From: Tissierella pigra
Lineage (GTDB): Bacteria > Bacillota > Clostridia > Tissierellales > Tissierellaceae
Length of the DNA stretch: 64,000 bases
NCBI RefSeq assembly: GCF_009695605.1
Contig: NZ_VUNQ01000007.1
Span: 1-64,000 of the forward strand
Reading direction: 5' to 3'
Below, in pieces: positions 7,949 through 16,101 of the stretch; position 1 is the first letter of the stretch, and each line of letters begins with the position of its first letter. A program made the translations under genes and the position numbers. The notes below the pieces were generated by a model. It was not told the origin of the DNA. It saw nothing but the letters and a program-made list of their open reading frames with translations, and ran no database searches.

Positions 7949-9076
7949 TTATACCTCCATAAAATCATTTTTTGCTGATGATGTGTTCATTTCAGGACGC
8001 TTGTCTGAAACTGGTACTAACGTCGGTTTGCCTGGTGGCTTTATAACTAATCCACCAAGGACTTCATTGAATTTTGACTTGCCCATCAATTTTTCCATTT
8101 CAGTAATGGTGATGAGACTTTGTTTGTATATGTCGCGGTAACCTGCATTCTTTGCCGCTTCTGCGACCGCTTCTTCATCTTTGTATTTACGGTTGGAGCG
8201 ACCTTCGACTACTTTAAAGCCAGGCCACTTCTTTCCATGATTAACTGCTTCATCCGTCGCATAGGCTATAATCTCATTTGCCCAGTTAGTGAGATCACCG
8301 ATAGAAGATAAAATGTCAGCAATCTCTTCATCAGATAAAAGTGGTGGTAGAGCAAACTCAAACGTAGCCAGTTTCATTTTTGCTTCTGCTCTTGCTCTAC
8401 ATTTCACAGCTGCTCTGCAAAATTGACACCATTCACCGGGACAGAAGTTGCCGTCACCATTGAAGGCTAATTCAGCTTTAGGTTTTAAAACTTCTTCAGC
8501 CCACTGATACAAGTTTTCTTTTGAGACTGTGGATGTACTGACATTTTCTCGACGGGGTTGATAAATTGTCATTGAAACCATCTCGATATCATAAATGCCA
8601 TCAAATAGATCCAGTGCACCAAGGGCATAAAGTTTCATTTGAGGATTGTCTTCTGCGCTGACTAAGACACCCTGACCGTACTTAAAATCAATAATGTGAA
8701 GAGTTCCATCAGCTATAATTAAACAATCCCCGGTTCCAAATCCCTCAGGTACATACTTTGAAAAATCAAGCCGCTGTTCTATCAAGATTAGGGGATCACT
8801 ACAAATTTGCTTAGCTTGCTCAATCACTTCAAGTACAAACTCCACGTAACCATCGGTATAATTGTCCATCTCATCTGAGTCGTATGGAGAGACCGGCTTT
8901 TTTGATCTCATCTTAAGTGCCTTTCGGAGTTTGTGTTCACTTAATGCATGAGCTGCTGTACCTTCAGCTGCAGCCTCACCACTGTTGTCATCAAACTCCT
9001 GTTCTAGCCTTGCCGATGGTGTACAGTTCATCCAGCGATGAGCCCCTGACGCGGAGAGAATTGCATGTTTACTCAT
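7949..9076 (-). CDS. DUF2800 phage exonuclease (PD-(D/E)XK, Cas4/AddB-like)
   Basis: A 375-residue DUF2800 protein. The N-terminus has the family signature SASGAHRWMNCTPSARLEQ and AAEGTAAHALSEH. The nuclease core shows GTGDCLIIADGTLHIIDFKYG (about 118-138; D...DFK). A Cys-rich segment CPGEWCQFCRAAVKCRA (about 217-233) resembles the Fe-S-ligating cysteines of Cas4/AddB nucleases. It is inferred to process DNA ends in phage recombination, paired with the ssDNA-binding protein immediately downstream. ATG 9076 has GGAGGAG. It overlaps the upstream small gene by four bases. Confidence 0.85.
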   Translation of the reverse strand: MSKHAILSASGAHRWMNCTPSARLEQEFDDNSGEAAAEGTAAHALSEHKLRKALKMRSKKPVSPYDSDEMDNYTDGYVEFVLEVIEQAKQICSDPLILIEQRLDFSKYVPEGFGTGDCLIIADGTLHIIDFKYGQGVLVSAEDNPQMKLYALGALDLFDGIYDIEMVSMTIYQPRRENVSTSTVSKENLYQWAEEVLKPKAELAFNGDGNFCPGEWCQFCRAAVKCRARAEAKMKLATFEFALPPLLSDEEIADILSSIGDLTNWANEIIAYATDEAVNHGKKWPGFKVVEGRSNRKYKDEEAVAEAAKNAGYRDIYKQSLITITEMEKLMGKSKFNEVLGGLVIKPPGKPTLVPVSDKRPEMNTSSAKNDFMEV

Positions 9077-9390
9077 TTCAACTCCTCCGCATCAGCAAGA
9101 AGTACAGCATACTTACTTGGATCAATCTGACTAAGTTTTGATGCACCATACTTTTCTAGAAGACCTCTAACCTGAGCAGTAAATCCATCATGACTTTTCT
9201 CCGCGAGCACCGCTCTTACTTCTTCTAAGGTAATTTGCTTTTCTTCAGGCTGTTTTTCATGTTTTGGCTGCTCTGACTTTTTATCCTCCTTAGGCTCATT
9301 ACTTCCAAGGGCATCAGCTACAGCCTGCAAACTATCTGCCAGTGCTCGAAGATCTGACACTACATCAAGAAGGAGCTTAATCTTACTCAT
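9073..9390 (-). CDS. Small phage protein of unknown function
   Basis: A 105-residue acidic protein conserved upstream of DUF2800 genes in related elements, sometimes mislabelled as an rRNA biogenesis protein. It has an N-terminal helix (MSKIKLLLDVVSDLRALADSL), a charged low-complexity linker rich in Lys/Glu/Pro (about 32-52), and a C-terminal module (EEVRAVLAEKSHDGFTAQVR...YGASKLSQID). It overlaps both neighbours by a few bases, so expression is coupled. Function unknown; an accessory factor for the recombination or replication proteins is the reasonable inference. Confidence 0.7.
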   Translation of the reverse strand: MSKIKLLLDVVSDLRALADSLQAVADALGSNEPKEDKKSEQPKHEKQPEEKQITLEEVRAVLAEKSHDGFTAQVRGLLEKYGASKLSQIDPSKYAVLLADAEELK

Positions 9391-9592
9391 GTCCTACACC
9401 TCCTTCCTTTATTTCCTTAATTTCTACCGTCTCAACTGAGTCACCTGGAGTAATTACTAACAAACTGGCTTTCTTTCCAAATAGGAAATCAAGCATTCTA
9501 GTTCGGATAGTCTTACGACTACTTTGAATGACGGAGCTTTTTTCGCCATTTGGCTTTGCCACATTAATAGTGACTTTATGTTTTAGGCTCAT
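9383..9592 (-). CDS. Small phage hypothetical protein
   Basis: A 69-residue basic protein (KHKVTINVAKPNGEKSSVIQ..., then RTRMLDFLFGKKASLLVITPG). No family recognised. It has a strong AAAGGAGAG site before ATG 9592, overlaps the next gene, and sits first after the terminator-like hairpin at 9640-9664. Beta-strand patterns alternate with a short basic helix. It is likely a conserved early-operon protein rather than a spurious frame, judging from start signal, coupling and base composition. Confidence 0.65.
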   Translation of the reverse strand: MSLKHKVTINVAKPNGEKSSVIQSSRKTIRTRMLDFLFGKKASLLVITPGDSVETVEIKEIKEGGVGHE

Positions 9593-9639
9593 ATTCCCTC
9601 TCCTTTCCGGGGCAATTTATCTCCCCTCACCGATAAGCG

Positions 9640-9664
9640 AAAAAGAGAGTTCTTTCGAACCCCC
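9640..9664 (-). terminator. Terminator/attenuator after the sigma-like gene
   Basis: On the minus strand a perfect eight-pair stem (GGGGGTTC / GAACTCTC with two G-U pairs) closed by a GAAA tetraloop precedes five T. It lies between the sigma-like gene and the rest of the replication operon, so it probably tunes read-through. Confidence 0.75.
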
Positions 9665-9703
9665 TTTCAGAAAAGATTTTTTAATAGATTCTTTAGAACC
9701 CAA

Positions 9704-10198
9704 TTAGTATAGAATTTTTCTAAGTCTTTCATGAAGCTTCTTAAGGCGGCCGCGAATGGCAGCTTCTGTCACACCTTCTTCTGCTGCAATGTCAGTGTTG
9801 GAGCGTTTCTCAAGATATACTTTTTGGAAAAGTTCTTTCTGTTGTGGTAAAAGACATTCCATTGCCTTAGTTAACTTGTCCAGCATATCTTGATACTCAG
9901 TTTCATCTTCCGCTTGGAGCATAAGATGTTCGGGATTCGCAGTATCATCCGCAAGATACTTATTGCGGTCATTTGCCAATTCATTTTCACCATCATGATA
10001 GGCATCTAAATGAGTTGTAACTCTGTAATCATAGCGGCGCTGCTCGTCCACTTCGTCATCATCCATAGTATGTAAAAGCTCGATATCAGCTTCGGTGACT
10101 CCATCTTCGCCTGGGGTTATTACAATCTTTGTTCCTTCAGCGGTGTAATAAATGTAGTTAGTTCTCTTTTTTTTACTTGTTTTGTACGCTCTTGACAT
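9704..10198 (-). CDS. Sigma-70-like phage regulator (region 4 HTH)
   Basis: A 164-residue protein. The C-terminal half is a sigma region 4-type helix-turn-helix: MECLLPQQKELFQKVYLEKR, then SNTDIAAEEGVTEAAIRGRL and KKLHERLRKIL. The N-terminal half is acidic and lacks sigma region 2, as in the small sigma-like activators of phage and integrative elements. ATG 10198 is chosen because GGAAAGGA precedes it; an upstream in-frame ATG adds an unlikely extension. It heads the leftward replication operon and probably controls expression of the element. Confidence 0.8.
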   Translation of the reverse strand: MSRAYKTSKKKRTNYIYYTAEGTKIVITPGEDGVTEADIELLHTMDDDEVDEQRRYDYRVTTHLDAYHDGENELANDRNKYLADDTANPEHLMLQAEDETEYQDMLDKLTKAMECLLPQQKELFQKVYLEKRSNTDIAAEEGVTEAAIRGRLKKLHERLRKILY

Positions 10199-10295
10199 GT
10201 TTTTGCATCCTTTCCGCCGGTTTGCATTGGCGGCAAAGGATACAAAAATAGGCCTGTACCAGAAGTACACAGACCTTTTTATCCTGAAAATGAGC

Positions 10296-10378
10296 GCAAT
10301 AAGGTAAGGTACTTCTATTGCACCGCAACAATCCTTACGGATTGGAGCGAAACAATATGTATCCTCTGCCCTTATTGC
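10296..10378 (-). ncRNA. Candidate structured RNA in the operon leader
   Basis: Reading leftward, a nine-pair outer stem (GCAATAAGG / CCTTATTGC) encloses an ATTG/CAAT plus CGC/GCG stem and an inner AATCC/GGATT hairpin with a GTAA (GNRA) tetraloop. Three nested helices with a GNRA loop in 83 bases are unlikely by chance. It does not match a riboswitch or ribozyme class that I can recognise. It could be an antisense, leader or attachment-related RNA. The strand is assumed from the operon direction. Confidence 0.45.
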
Positions 10379-10563
10379 AAATCAGGCATTCGATATTTTT
10401 TTGTAGACGAGGGACGGTCTTAATCTAGCTACTTACGAAGGACCTTTCCTTCGTCTAATATTATTGTAAGGTAGAAATGGACAGCCTTGGCGGACACCTC
10501 ATGCCCGGTTATTTCATACTCAAAATGATGCTTTTCTCCTCATAAACACCTAAAAACAGCAAT

Positions 10564-10607
10564 AAAAAAAGCCATACACAAACCCTTAAAAGGATTCATG
10601 TATGGCT
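10564..10607 (-). terminator. Second tandem terminator after the ImmA gene
   Basis: Minus-strand nine-pair stem AGCCATACA / TGTATGGCT with a 20-base loop, followed by seven T. Confidence 0.75.
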
Positions 10608-10623
10608 CATGTGCCTAACAGCT

Positions 10624-10653
10624 AAAAAAACGGACATCCCGTGTCCGCTTTTT
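10624..10653. terminator. Terminator after the ImmA gene (bidirectional form)
   Basis: CGGACA / TGTCCG stem with a five-base loop, flanked by A7 on the left and a T-run on the right, so it could stop transcription on either strand. It lies 20 bases after the ImmA/IrrE stop codon. Confidence 0.8.
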
Positions 10654-10671
10654 CAAAAATATTTTGAAATT

Positions 10672-12540
10672 TTATAATGGGTCTGCACCATGTTCCTGTA
10701 AAAACGCTCTAATCTCATCCATCGATTTTGGATATAGGTGAGTCAGGGCAAAATTATACCAAATATGACTATCGTTATTGAAGTTTAACGAAAAGGGGGA
10801 ATTGCGAATTATATGACTACTAATATTAGGTGGTAGATGAAGTCCAAGGCAAATTAAGATTATGGAATTGATAGAACCTGGCTCTTCACCATTAACGATT
10901 CGTCTTATAGTACGTTCATTAATCAGTATTCGTTCAGCTAATTCTTTATAAGTTACATTTTTCCATTCACGCACTATTTTAAGAGAGCTTGTATAACTAT
11001 TTGGCAGTTCATTATAGATCCGCGTTTCTTCAGCTAGTGTATCAGCTAGTATCTTTGCTTTCTTCTCTGGAGTTGCGTGTTCAAAACCGTTACAGTATTT
11101 TATGTCGAAATCAATATTTGATGTCTTATCTCGGTTGAGAAAACATTCAGTATAATATCTTTCCTTACATCCAGACTTGACTGATAAGTTAAAAGCCAAA
11201 CAGCACTCTTCCATATGGGTTCGTGCATAATCAGTAAGTACAGTCTGTCCAAATATATCCTGTGTTAAATATTTGGGATGATTTAAAACAAAGTGAGAAT
11301 CTACATAAACATAACTTCCATCTCCAACTAAAGCTGCCATTTCAGGATTAGTTATGCTTTGGATGGCAGCATCCTCCGCACTTATAGAGAACGTTTGATT
11401 TCTTTCAAGTGCACCTTTCTTAAACCTATGAGGTTTGACGTAACGACCATCTATGTAAGTAAAAGTTCCAATTGCTTCCTCATACCCAGCATCAATCATT
11501 CGGATTTTTGCTGCGGTTCGAGAAACACAGAAAAACGTAGCCAAAGCGTCAATAACTGGTTCCATTACATCTATAAGTTCAGACGTTCCTAATTCCGTAC
11601 GAAATTGCTTAATATACTTAAACGCTTGGGTTTTAAACATTGCAAGTGGCATTTGTATCTTTGGAGTGAGAGCATTTGCCTGCCATTCCATCCAATCAGT
11701 TGCATCTCTGCTATTGTCTTTTATGCCACCAACAACCTGACACTTGATTCGTGTTAGACTGTTGTTATAGAGCCGCTCCAATTCAAATGCTTTTCTATGC
11801 TGATCCCAATGAACACACTCATGGACAATGGTATTGTTTACCGATCCTAGATTACGTAGGAAGAACGCTTTTGGATCAACTATGATAGTTCTGGCATCTA
11901 CATGGGTCTGTACCATTTCATCACTGTCCTCATCATAGAATACTGCATCACAATCATGAAAGTATAGCTGTCCAAAAACAGAGAAATCCTTTGTAATTTC
12001 TCTCATTTCCACTGTAAGACCCATTTTTTCTGCTAGTACTTGTGGTTCAATTGCCATTGGGGTTTTTAGTGCTTCTGGGTAATGTCTGCGAAGAAAGTCT
12101 GTAGCGACAGATTCAAGTTGCTCCTTATGAATGATAGGGACAAGAGAGTCCGACATAGGTTTGGGCTGCTTATTTTTACTGGTATACTCAGTTACACTAG
12201 AGATTGTAAAGTCATCTAAATTGCAAGCCAAATCTCCTGAACATGTCAGCATAAACCACTGCCTACAATTTTCCGATTCATCATAATGATAGTCTGACTC
12301 ACGGACTTCTAATTCGGCTTCCACAACAACATCAAATTCTATTTTCATACCTGGTAAGTCATTAACAGATACAAACTTTACTTCTATATCTGATAATTCT
12401 ATGCCACCAATATTTCGAACCCTGTATAGCCTTAAGTCTAAATCATCGTAGTTATCCGTGGTGTAACTTTGTATAGTAGCAAATATTTCATTATAGAACC
12501 TATCTGCCACATAGTCTTTAAAAGAACGATTACCCGCCAC
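10672..12540 (-). CDS. ImmA/IrrE-type metalloprotease with C-terminal HTH
   Basis: About 622 residues. A zinc metalloprotease core carries HECVH (248-252 counted from an in-frame TTG at 12564) and a downstream WMEWQANALTP, typical of the ImmA/IrrE (COG2856) family that cleaves phage or ICE repressors. Near the C-terminus is an XRE-like helix-turn-helix (REWKNVTYKELAERILINERTIRRIVNGEEPG). GTG at 12540 is preferred over TTG at 12564 because GAGAGGGGG lies eight bases before it. It is divergent from the small XRE gene at 12811. This longer, HTH-fused form probably acts as a damage- or signal-sensing switch of the element. Confidence 0.8.
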   Translation of the reverse strand: MAGNRSFKDYVADRFYNEIFATIQSYTTDNYDDLDLRLYRVRNIGGIELSDIEVKFVSVNDLPGMKIEFDVVVEAELEVRESDYHYDESENCRQWFMLTCSGDLACNLDDFTISSVTEYTSKNKQPKPMSDSLVPIIHKEQLESVATDFLRRHYPEALKTPMAIEPQVLAEKMGLTVEMREITKDFSVFGQLYFHDCDAVFYDEDSDEMVQTHVDARTIIVDPKAFFLRNLGSVNNTIVHECVHWDQHRKAFELERLYNNSLTRIKCQVVGGIKDNSRDATDWMEWQANALTPKIQMPLAMFKTQAFKYIKQFRTELGTSELIDVMEPVIDALATFFCVSRTAAKIRMIDAGYEEAIGTFTYIDGRYVKPHRFKKGALERNQTFSISAEDAAIQSITNPEMAALVGDGSYVYVDSHFVLNHPKYLTQDIFGQTVLTDYARTHMEECCLAFNLSVKSGCKERYYTECFLNRDKTSNIDFDIKYCNGFEHATPEKKAKILADTLAEETRIYNELPNSYTSSLKIVREWKNVTYKELAERILINERTIRRIVNGEEPGSINSIILICLGLHLPPNISSHIIRNSPFSLNFNNDSHIWYNFALTHLYPKSMDEIRAFLQEHGADPL

Positions 12541-12661
12541 TATATTATCCCCCTCTCCAATCAATGTTAAAAAGATTTATTCTGCTTCTAAAATATCTCT
12601 CTTTTTATTAATCCCTTGGATAATATTGTAACATCGCAATAAAGAGCTTTCAATCGATTCT

Positions 12662-12696
12662 GCATGAAAATCTTGCTATCGCATGATTATTCATGC
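12662..12696. promoter_or_regulatory. Candidate operator with GCATGA half-sites
   Basis: Between the divergent ImmA and XRE genes, GCATGA occurs at 12662 and 12681, 19 bases apart, and inverted as TCATGC at 12691. The last two form a palindrome with a four-base spacer. Placement and symmetry fit an XRE or phage repressor site. Confidence 0.5.
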
Positions 12697-12746
12697 TTTA
12701 AGCATTGTTTTTTACATTTTGAGGTGATATACTTGAAAAAGGACTT

Positions 12747-12776
12747 GTAAAGTGGCCTATTATTAAGCCACTTTAC
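12747..12776. promoter_or_regulatory. Perfect ten-base inverted repeat upstream of the XRE/R-M operon
   Basis: GTAAAGTGGC and GCCACTTTAC are separated by ten AT-rich bases and lie 35 bases before the XRE start codon. It could be the binding site of the XRE protein (a C-protein-like control of the restriction-modification genes) or a weak terminator. A related CTTGTAAAGTAGGCTACTTTA palindrome sits at 755-773. Confidence 0.5.
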
Positions 12777-12810
12777 TTCTTTTAATGTAGAAGTTGAGAG
12801 GTGGAAATTG

Positions 12811-13014
12811 ATGTCCATAAGTTATAAAAAATTATGGAAATTACTTATCGACAAAGATATGAAAAAGAAAGATTTACAGATAGCTGCAGGAATAAGCTCA
12901 TCTTCCATTACTAAAATGGCGAAGAATGAAAATGTAAGTACAGAAACTTTAACTAAAGTTTGTAAAGCACTTGACTGCGATATTTCCGATATCGTTGAAA
13001 TAATAAAAGACTAG
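12811..13014 (+). CDS. XRE-family regulator, possible R-M controller
   Basis: A 67-residue single helix-turn-helix protein: YKKLWKLLIDKDMKKKDLQI, then AAGISSSSITKMAKNENVST and ETLTKVCKALDCDISDIVE. This is a Cro/CI-type domain of the YozG-like subgroup. ATG 12811 with GAGAGGTGG is chosen over TTG 12808. It is immediately followed by a cytosine methyltransferase and a restriction-enzyme candidate on the same strand. By position it may be their control protein, although it is not a textbook C-protein. It is divergent from the ImmA gene. Confidence 0.75.
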   Translation: MSISYKKLWKLLIDKDMKKKDLQIAAGISSSSITKMAKNENVSTETLTKVCKALDCDISDIVEIIKD

Positions 13015-13055
13015 CCTTATTAAGCAGAAGTCTAAGCAAATATACGGAGGTCATT

Positions 13056-14036
13056 ATGAAAATAAATACATTTTTCGACTTTTGTTCGGGAATCGGAGCC
13101 GGAAGGCTCGGTTTAGAGCAAAGTGGATTAAGATGTGTCGGTTATTCAGATACAAGTAGACTATCGGTAGCAACATATAAACAGATGTTTGATACTGAAA
13201 ATGAAAAGAATTATGGAAACTTAAAAAAAATTAAAAGTGAAACTCTACCATCATTTGATCTTCTAATTGCAGGATTCCCTTGTCAGACATTCTCTGTCAT
13301 AGGTAGAAAAGCAGGATTTAATGATGATAGAGGGCAGATCATTTTTCACCTTATAAGAATCCTTAACGAGACTCGCCCGAAATGTTTCATATTAGAAAAT
13401 GTACGTGGACTTGTGAGCCATGACAAAGGTGCAACAATTAAAAAGATTATGACTGAATTTGATGATATTGGATACTCAGTTGTTTATAAGGTTTTAAACA
13501 GCCTTGATTACGGCGTTCCTCAAATGCGGCAACGAGTATATTTCATTGGATTTGATAAAAAATCGAATCTTTCTGCCGATGGCTTCGAATGGCCAACAGT
13601 AGAGCCCGTACCTGGTTTAGAAAATTATTTAATTGATTCAAACAACGATATATCAGAGATTAATCTTGAAAAATTCACATATTACCTAAAAAACCCAACA
13701 AATCAGGGAAAGTATGTACCAACAGATTTCTTGGATGAAGAATTACTTATAATCGATACAAGAATGTCAGATTTAAGGTTATACCGTGGAAAGGTGCCAA
13801 CTTTACGCTCTCAAAGAGACGGGATCTTTTACATAAAAAATCATGCCATTAAAGAACTAACAGGTTTTGAAGCACTACTTTTACAAGGTTTTCCTGTACA
13901 ATATGCAGAAAAAGTAAAAGACAGTGTTACAAATAGACACTTACTTATGCAGGCTGGAAATGCAATGACAGTTAATGTCATTAAAAAGTTAGGTGATTGT
14001 ATCATTAAACATCTTAAAAAAGAGGAGGTAATATAA
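13056..14036 (+). CDS. DNA (cytosine-5-)-methyltransferase 1
   Basis: A complete 326-residue C5 methyltransferase. Motif I is FFDFCSGIGAGRLGLEQSGL, the catalytic motif IV is AGFPCQTFS with Cys76, motif VI is FILENVRGLVSHD, motif VIII is YGVPQMRQRVYFIG, and motif X is LLMQAGNAMTVNVI. The target-recognition region (about 190-265) is short. The stop overlaps the ATG of the next gene (TAATG), a tight operon. It protects host DNA from the partner nuclease. Recognition sequence cannot be read from the protein. Confidence 0.92.
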   Translation: MKINTFFDFCSGIGAGRLGLEQSGLRCVGYSDTSRLSVATYKQMFDTENEKNYGNLKKIKSETLPSFDLLIAGFPCQTFSVIGRKAGFNDDRGQIIFHLIRILNETRPKCFILENVRGLVSHDKGATIKKIMTEFDDIGYSVVYKVLNSLDYGVPQMRQRVYFIGFDKKSNLSADGFEWPTVEPVPGLENYLIDSNNDISEINLEKFTYYLKNPTNQGKYVPTDFLDEELLIIDTRMSDLRLYRGKVPTLRSQRDGIFYIKNHAIKELTGFEALLLQGFPVQYAEKVKDSVTNRHLLMQAGNAMTVNVIKKLGDCIIKHLKKEEVI

Positions 14037-14830
14037 TGTCATCAATATGGGAAGATTTTGAAATTGACTGTACCGAATATTTAAATAGAAAATTCGGTGA
14101 TTATGCAAGCTTTAAACATGAGGGGGGATCTGACTCCACTATACCAGACATTAAAGTTACAACTAAGTCTGGCAATATTTTTTACATTGATGCAAAGCAC
14201 TCTCCAGCACAATGTGGTCAATTTGTTTTGCTACCAGATATTGCATCAAGTACATTTATTTATAGCCGTCTAAATACCACTCCAATTAATACATACGCAA
14301 AACAAATCATTGAACATATGAATGCCCAATTTGACGAGTTTAAGGAGGCTGGAACAGCAGGAAAAGATATAGTAATGAATAATGGTTCTGAAATCTTTTC
14401 AAATTGGATTATCGACAGCTACAGAAATAAGGGTGCTCGCTATTTTATAACAAATAACTATACTATTTTACCTGTTGAAAGATTTAGTGAATATTTTAAT
14501 GTTAGTGCTAAATACAGAGTTAAACGCAGTGGGTCAAGTCATGTTGGAAAGAGTAATATATCCAATGTTCTAAACTATATTAAATCCAATGGCTATAATA
14601 TTGAAAGCTCAAGAACAGATGCTGGCAAGCTTTTTGTCGTTTCAGCGGAATCCTTACACAACCAACGTTTCCTATTACACGGTTATGAATATATGTTCTC
14701 TCTACGAGACTCTGAATACGAAATCAGAAAGCTTTCTAATACATTTAATGCAAACGTCATTTTTTCAATTGACTTAAAGTCAAATAAAAGCGGTATTGGA
14801 CCAGATGAGTTCATTCAGGCTTTGAGGTAA
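14036..14830 (+). CDS. Type II restriction endonuclease candidate
   Basis: A 264-residue protein. I do not recognise a named family, but the N-terminus contains PDIKVTTKSGNIFYIDAK (about 40-57), a PD-(D/E)XK nuclease site in its D-x-K form. An upstream Glu lies in the helix WEDFEIDCTEYLNRKFG. A Q-rich helix follows. Start ATG overlaps the methyltransferase stop, so the two are translationally coupled, the usual R-M arrangement. Its last 20 bases overlap the convergent 102-aa gene. It is probably the cognate nuclease of methyltransferase 1. Confidence 0.7.
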   Translation: MSSIWEDFEIDCTEYLNRKFGDYASFKHEGGSDSTIPDIKVTTKSGNIFYIDAKHSPAQCGQFVLLPDIASSTFIYSRLNTTPINTYAKQIIEHMNAQFDEFKEAGTAGKDIVMNNGSEIFSNWIIDSYRNKGARYFITNNYTILPVERFSEYFNVSAKYRVKRSGSSHVGKSNISNVLNYIKSNGYNIESSRTDAGKLFVVSAESLHNQRFLLHGYEYMFSLRDSEYEIRKLSNTFNANVIFSIDLKSNKSGIGPDEFIQALR

Positions 14831-15119
14831 TCTCGTCCTCAATGAATTGCTTATACTTATTTAGTGCATACTTAAATATACTAAGCTGGTATTTACCAAT
14901 TGGCAAATCTACATTTTTAAACTTATTCATATTGTCATTTAAACCTTTGTTTTGAAAAAGGGAGAATAGGTAATAAAACTTATCACTGCGATATTGCTCA
15001 TCAATATCGCAGTTTTCTATCGCCTTTTCAAAACGTTTCAATCTCGACACAAGATCACTTTGCATCTTTTTGGATATATTATTTTTAGATAGCCATTGTC
15101 TGAATTCTATTTCCCTCAT
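14811..15119 (-). CDS. Short hypothetical, likely truncated restriction-enzyme N-terminal domain
   Basis: A 102-residue, all-helical protein (FRQWLSKNNISKKMQSDLVS..., DIDEQYRSDKFYYLFSLFQN, then LPIGKYQLSIFKYALNKYKQF). The pattern resembles the N-terminal helical domain in front of some restriction endonucleases and related methyltransferase partners, but no nuclease domain follows. It ends in the convergent restriction gene. ATG 15119 follows GGAGGGAG, and the gene overlaps methyltransferase 2 by 35 bases, so it occupies the place of that enzyme's partner. I infer a truncated remnant. It could instead be an intact small accessory protein. Confidence 0.5.
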   Translation of the reverse strand: MREIEFRQWLSKNNISKKMQSDLVSRLKRFEKAIENCDIDEQYRSDKFYYLFSLFQNKGLNDNMNKFKNVDLPIGKYQLSIFKYALNKYKQFIEDEITSKPE

Positions 15120-16101
15120 TCTTTGCTCCCTCCATGGCACTTCCTATCTCTTGACCAATCAGTTGCAAAACATCAATAACTACAGAATTACCAAATTGCT
15201 TATAGGCTTGATTATCACTCTTGCAAATTTTGTAACTATCTGGAAACCCCATTAGTCTAGCACATTCTCTAGGATGCAATTTTCTGGTTTTTCCATTAAT
15301 TAAGTATCCTCCCGTTTTGGCAAATATTCCTCCACCGTTAGCCGATAGCGTAATCGCTATCCCTTTTACACTATATATTCTTTCACCTTGACCGCCTTTA
15401 TTTACTATTCCTAATCTAATTGGTTTGTTACTGTACTTGTTATCTTCCACCCCATTGAAATAAGTATCTGGCCTCTGTATGTATAGATGTTCTACCTGGC
15501 TTTCATCTTCTAATAAAAAGTCTTCAACATGTTTTTTCAATGGGAAAGGCTTTGGAAAATTAAACTCTCCAATGTCTAAATCATTTCTAAAGCAAACCAT
15601 GTAAATACGCTCTCTCTTTTGAGGAATTCCATAATCAGCAGCGTTTAAAACTCTCTGATGGAATGTATACCCCAACTCCTCCATAATGGTTTTTACCACG
15701 GACAAAGTATTACCATTATCATGAGAAGCAAAATTCTTAACATTTTCCATAAAAACTACCTTTGGCTTCTTAGCTTTCACAATTCTTGCGACATCAAAAA
15801 ATAATGTACCTCTACTATCTTCAAATCCACGCTGTTTCCCACTTATTGAGAAAGCCTGACATGGAAATCCAGCACATAGAATATCATGATCAGGAATAGA
15901 GTTTTCATCTACTTGAGTAATGTCTCCATCAGGGATATCTCCAAAATTCTCTGCATAAACTTCTCTTACAGGTTCATCCCATTCACTTGAATAAACACAT
16001 TTTGCACCCAGCGATTCTAATGCAATTCGAAAACCACCTAATCCTGCAAATAAATCGATAAAAGTAAAACCAGAAAGCGACTTTTTCTTTATATTAATCA
16101 T
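15085..16101 (-). CDS. DNA (cytosine-5-)-methyltransferase 2
   Basis: A complete 338-residue C5 methyltransferase. Motif I is FTFIDLFAGLGGFRIALES, motif IV is CAGFPCQAFSISG with catalytic Cys81, then FMENVKNFASHDNG, YGIPQKRERIYMVCF, RECARLMGFPDSYKI and YKQFGNSVVIDVL. It is not a close copy of methyltransferase 1, so two specificities are likely. ATG 16101 has GAGGAGA. Its promoter is overlapped by a GCGC-containing palindrome. Its downstream partner gene is short, so this may now be a solitary methyltransferase. Confidence 0.92.
   Translation of the reverse strand: MINIKKKSLSGFTFIDLFAGLGGFRIALESLGAKCVYSSEWDEPVREVYAENFGDIPDGDITQVDENSIPDHDILCAGFPCQAFSISGKQRGFEDSRGTLFFDVARIVKAKKPKVVFMENVKNFASHDNGNTLSVVKTIMEELGYTFHQRVLNAADYGIPQKRERIYMVCFRNDLDIGEFNFPKPFPLKKHVEDFLLEDESQVEHLYIQRPDTYFNGVEDNKYSNKPIRLGIVNKGGQGERIYSVKGIAITLSANGGGIFAKTGGYLINGKTRKLHPRECARLMGFPDSYKICKSDNQAYKQFGNSVVIDVLQLIGQEIGSAMEGAKNEGNRIQTMAI

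Larger units (their letters stand above)
10271..10671. other. Gene-free 400-base leader with hairpins
   Basis: No convincing gene. It holds the structured element at 10296-10378, an eight-pair hairpin near 10435-10454 (ACGAAGGA / TCCTTCGT), two tandem terminators, and a short minus-strand open stretch (about 10429-10540, reading FEYEITGHEVSAKAVHFYLT) that looks protein-like but has no good start codon. That stretch may be a decayed small gene. The region would form the untranslated leader of the leftward replication operon. Confidence 0.5.

Noticed and set aside
10299-10378. Hammerhead ribozyme reading of the leader structure
   Set aside because: A GAAAC is present on the plus strand but the CTGATGA core is missing, so the fold does not fit.
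10296-10670. CRISPR-like array
   Set aside because: Hairpins here are single and different from each other; no repeat-spacer periodicity occurs anywhere in the window.
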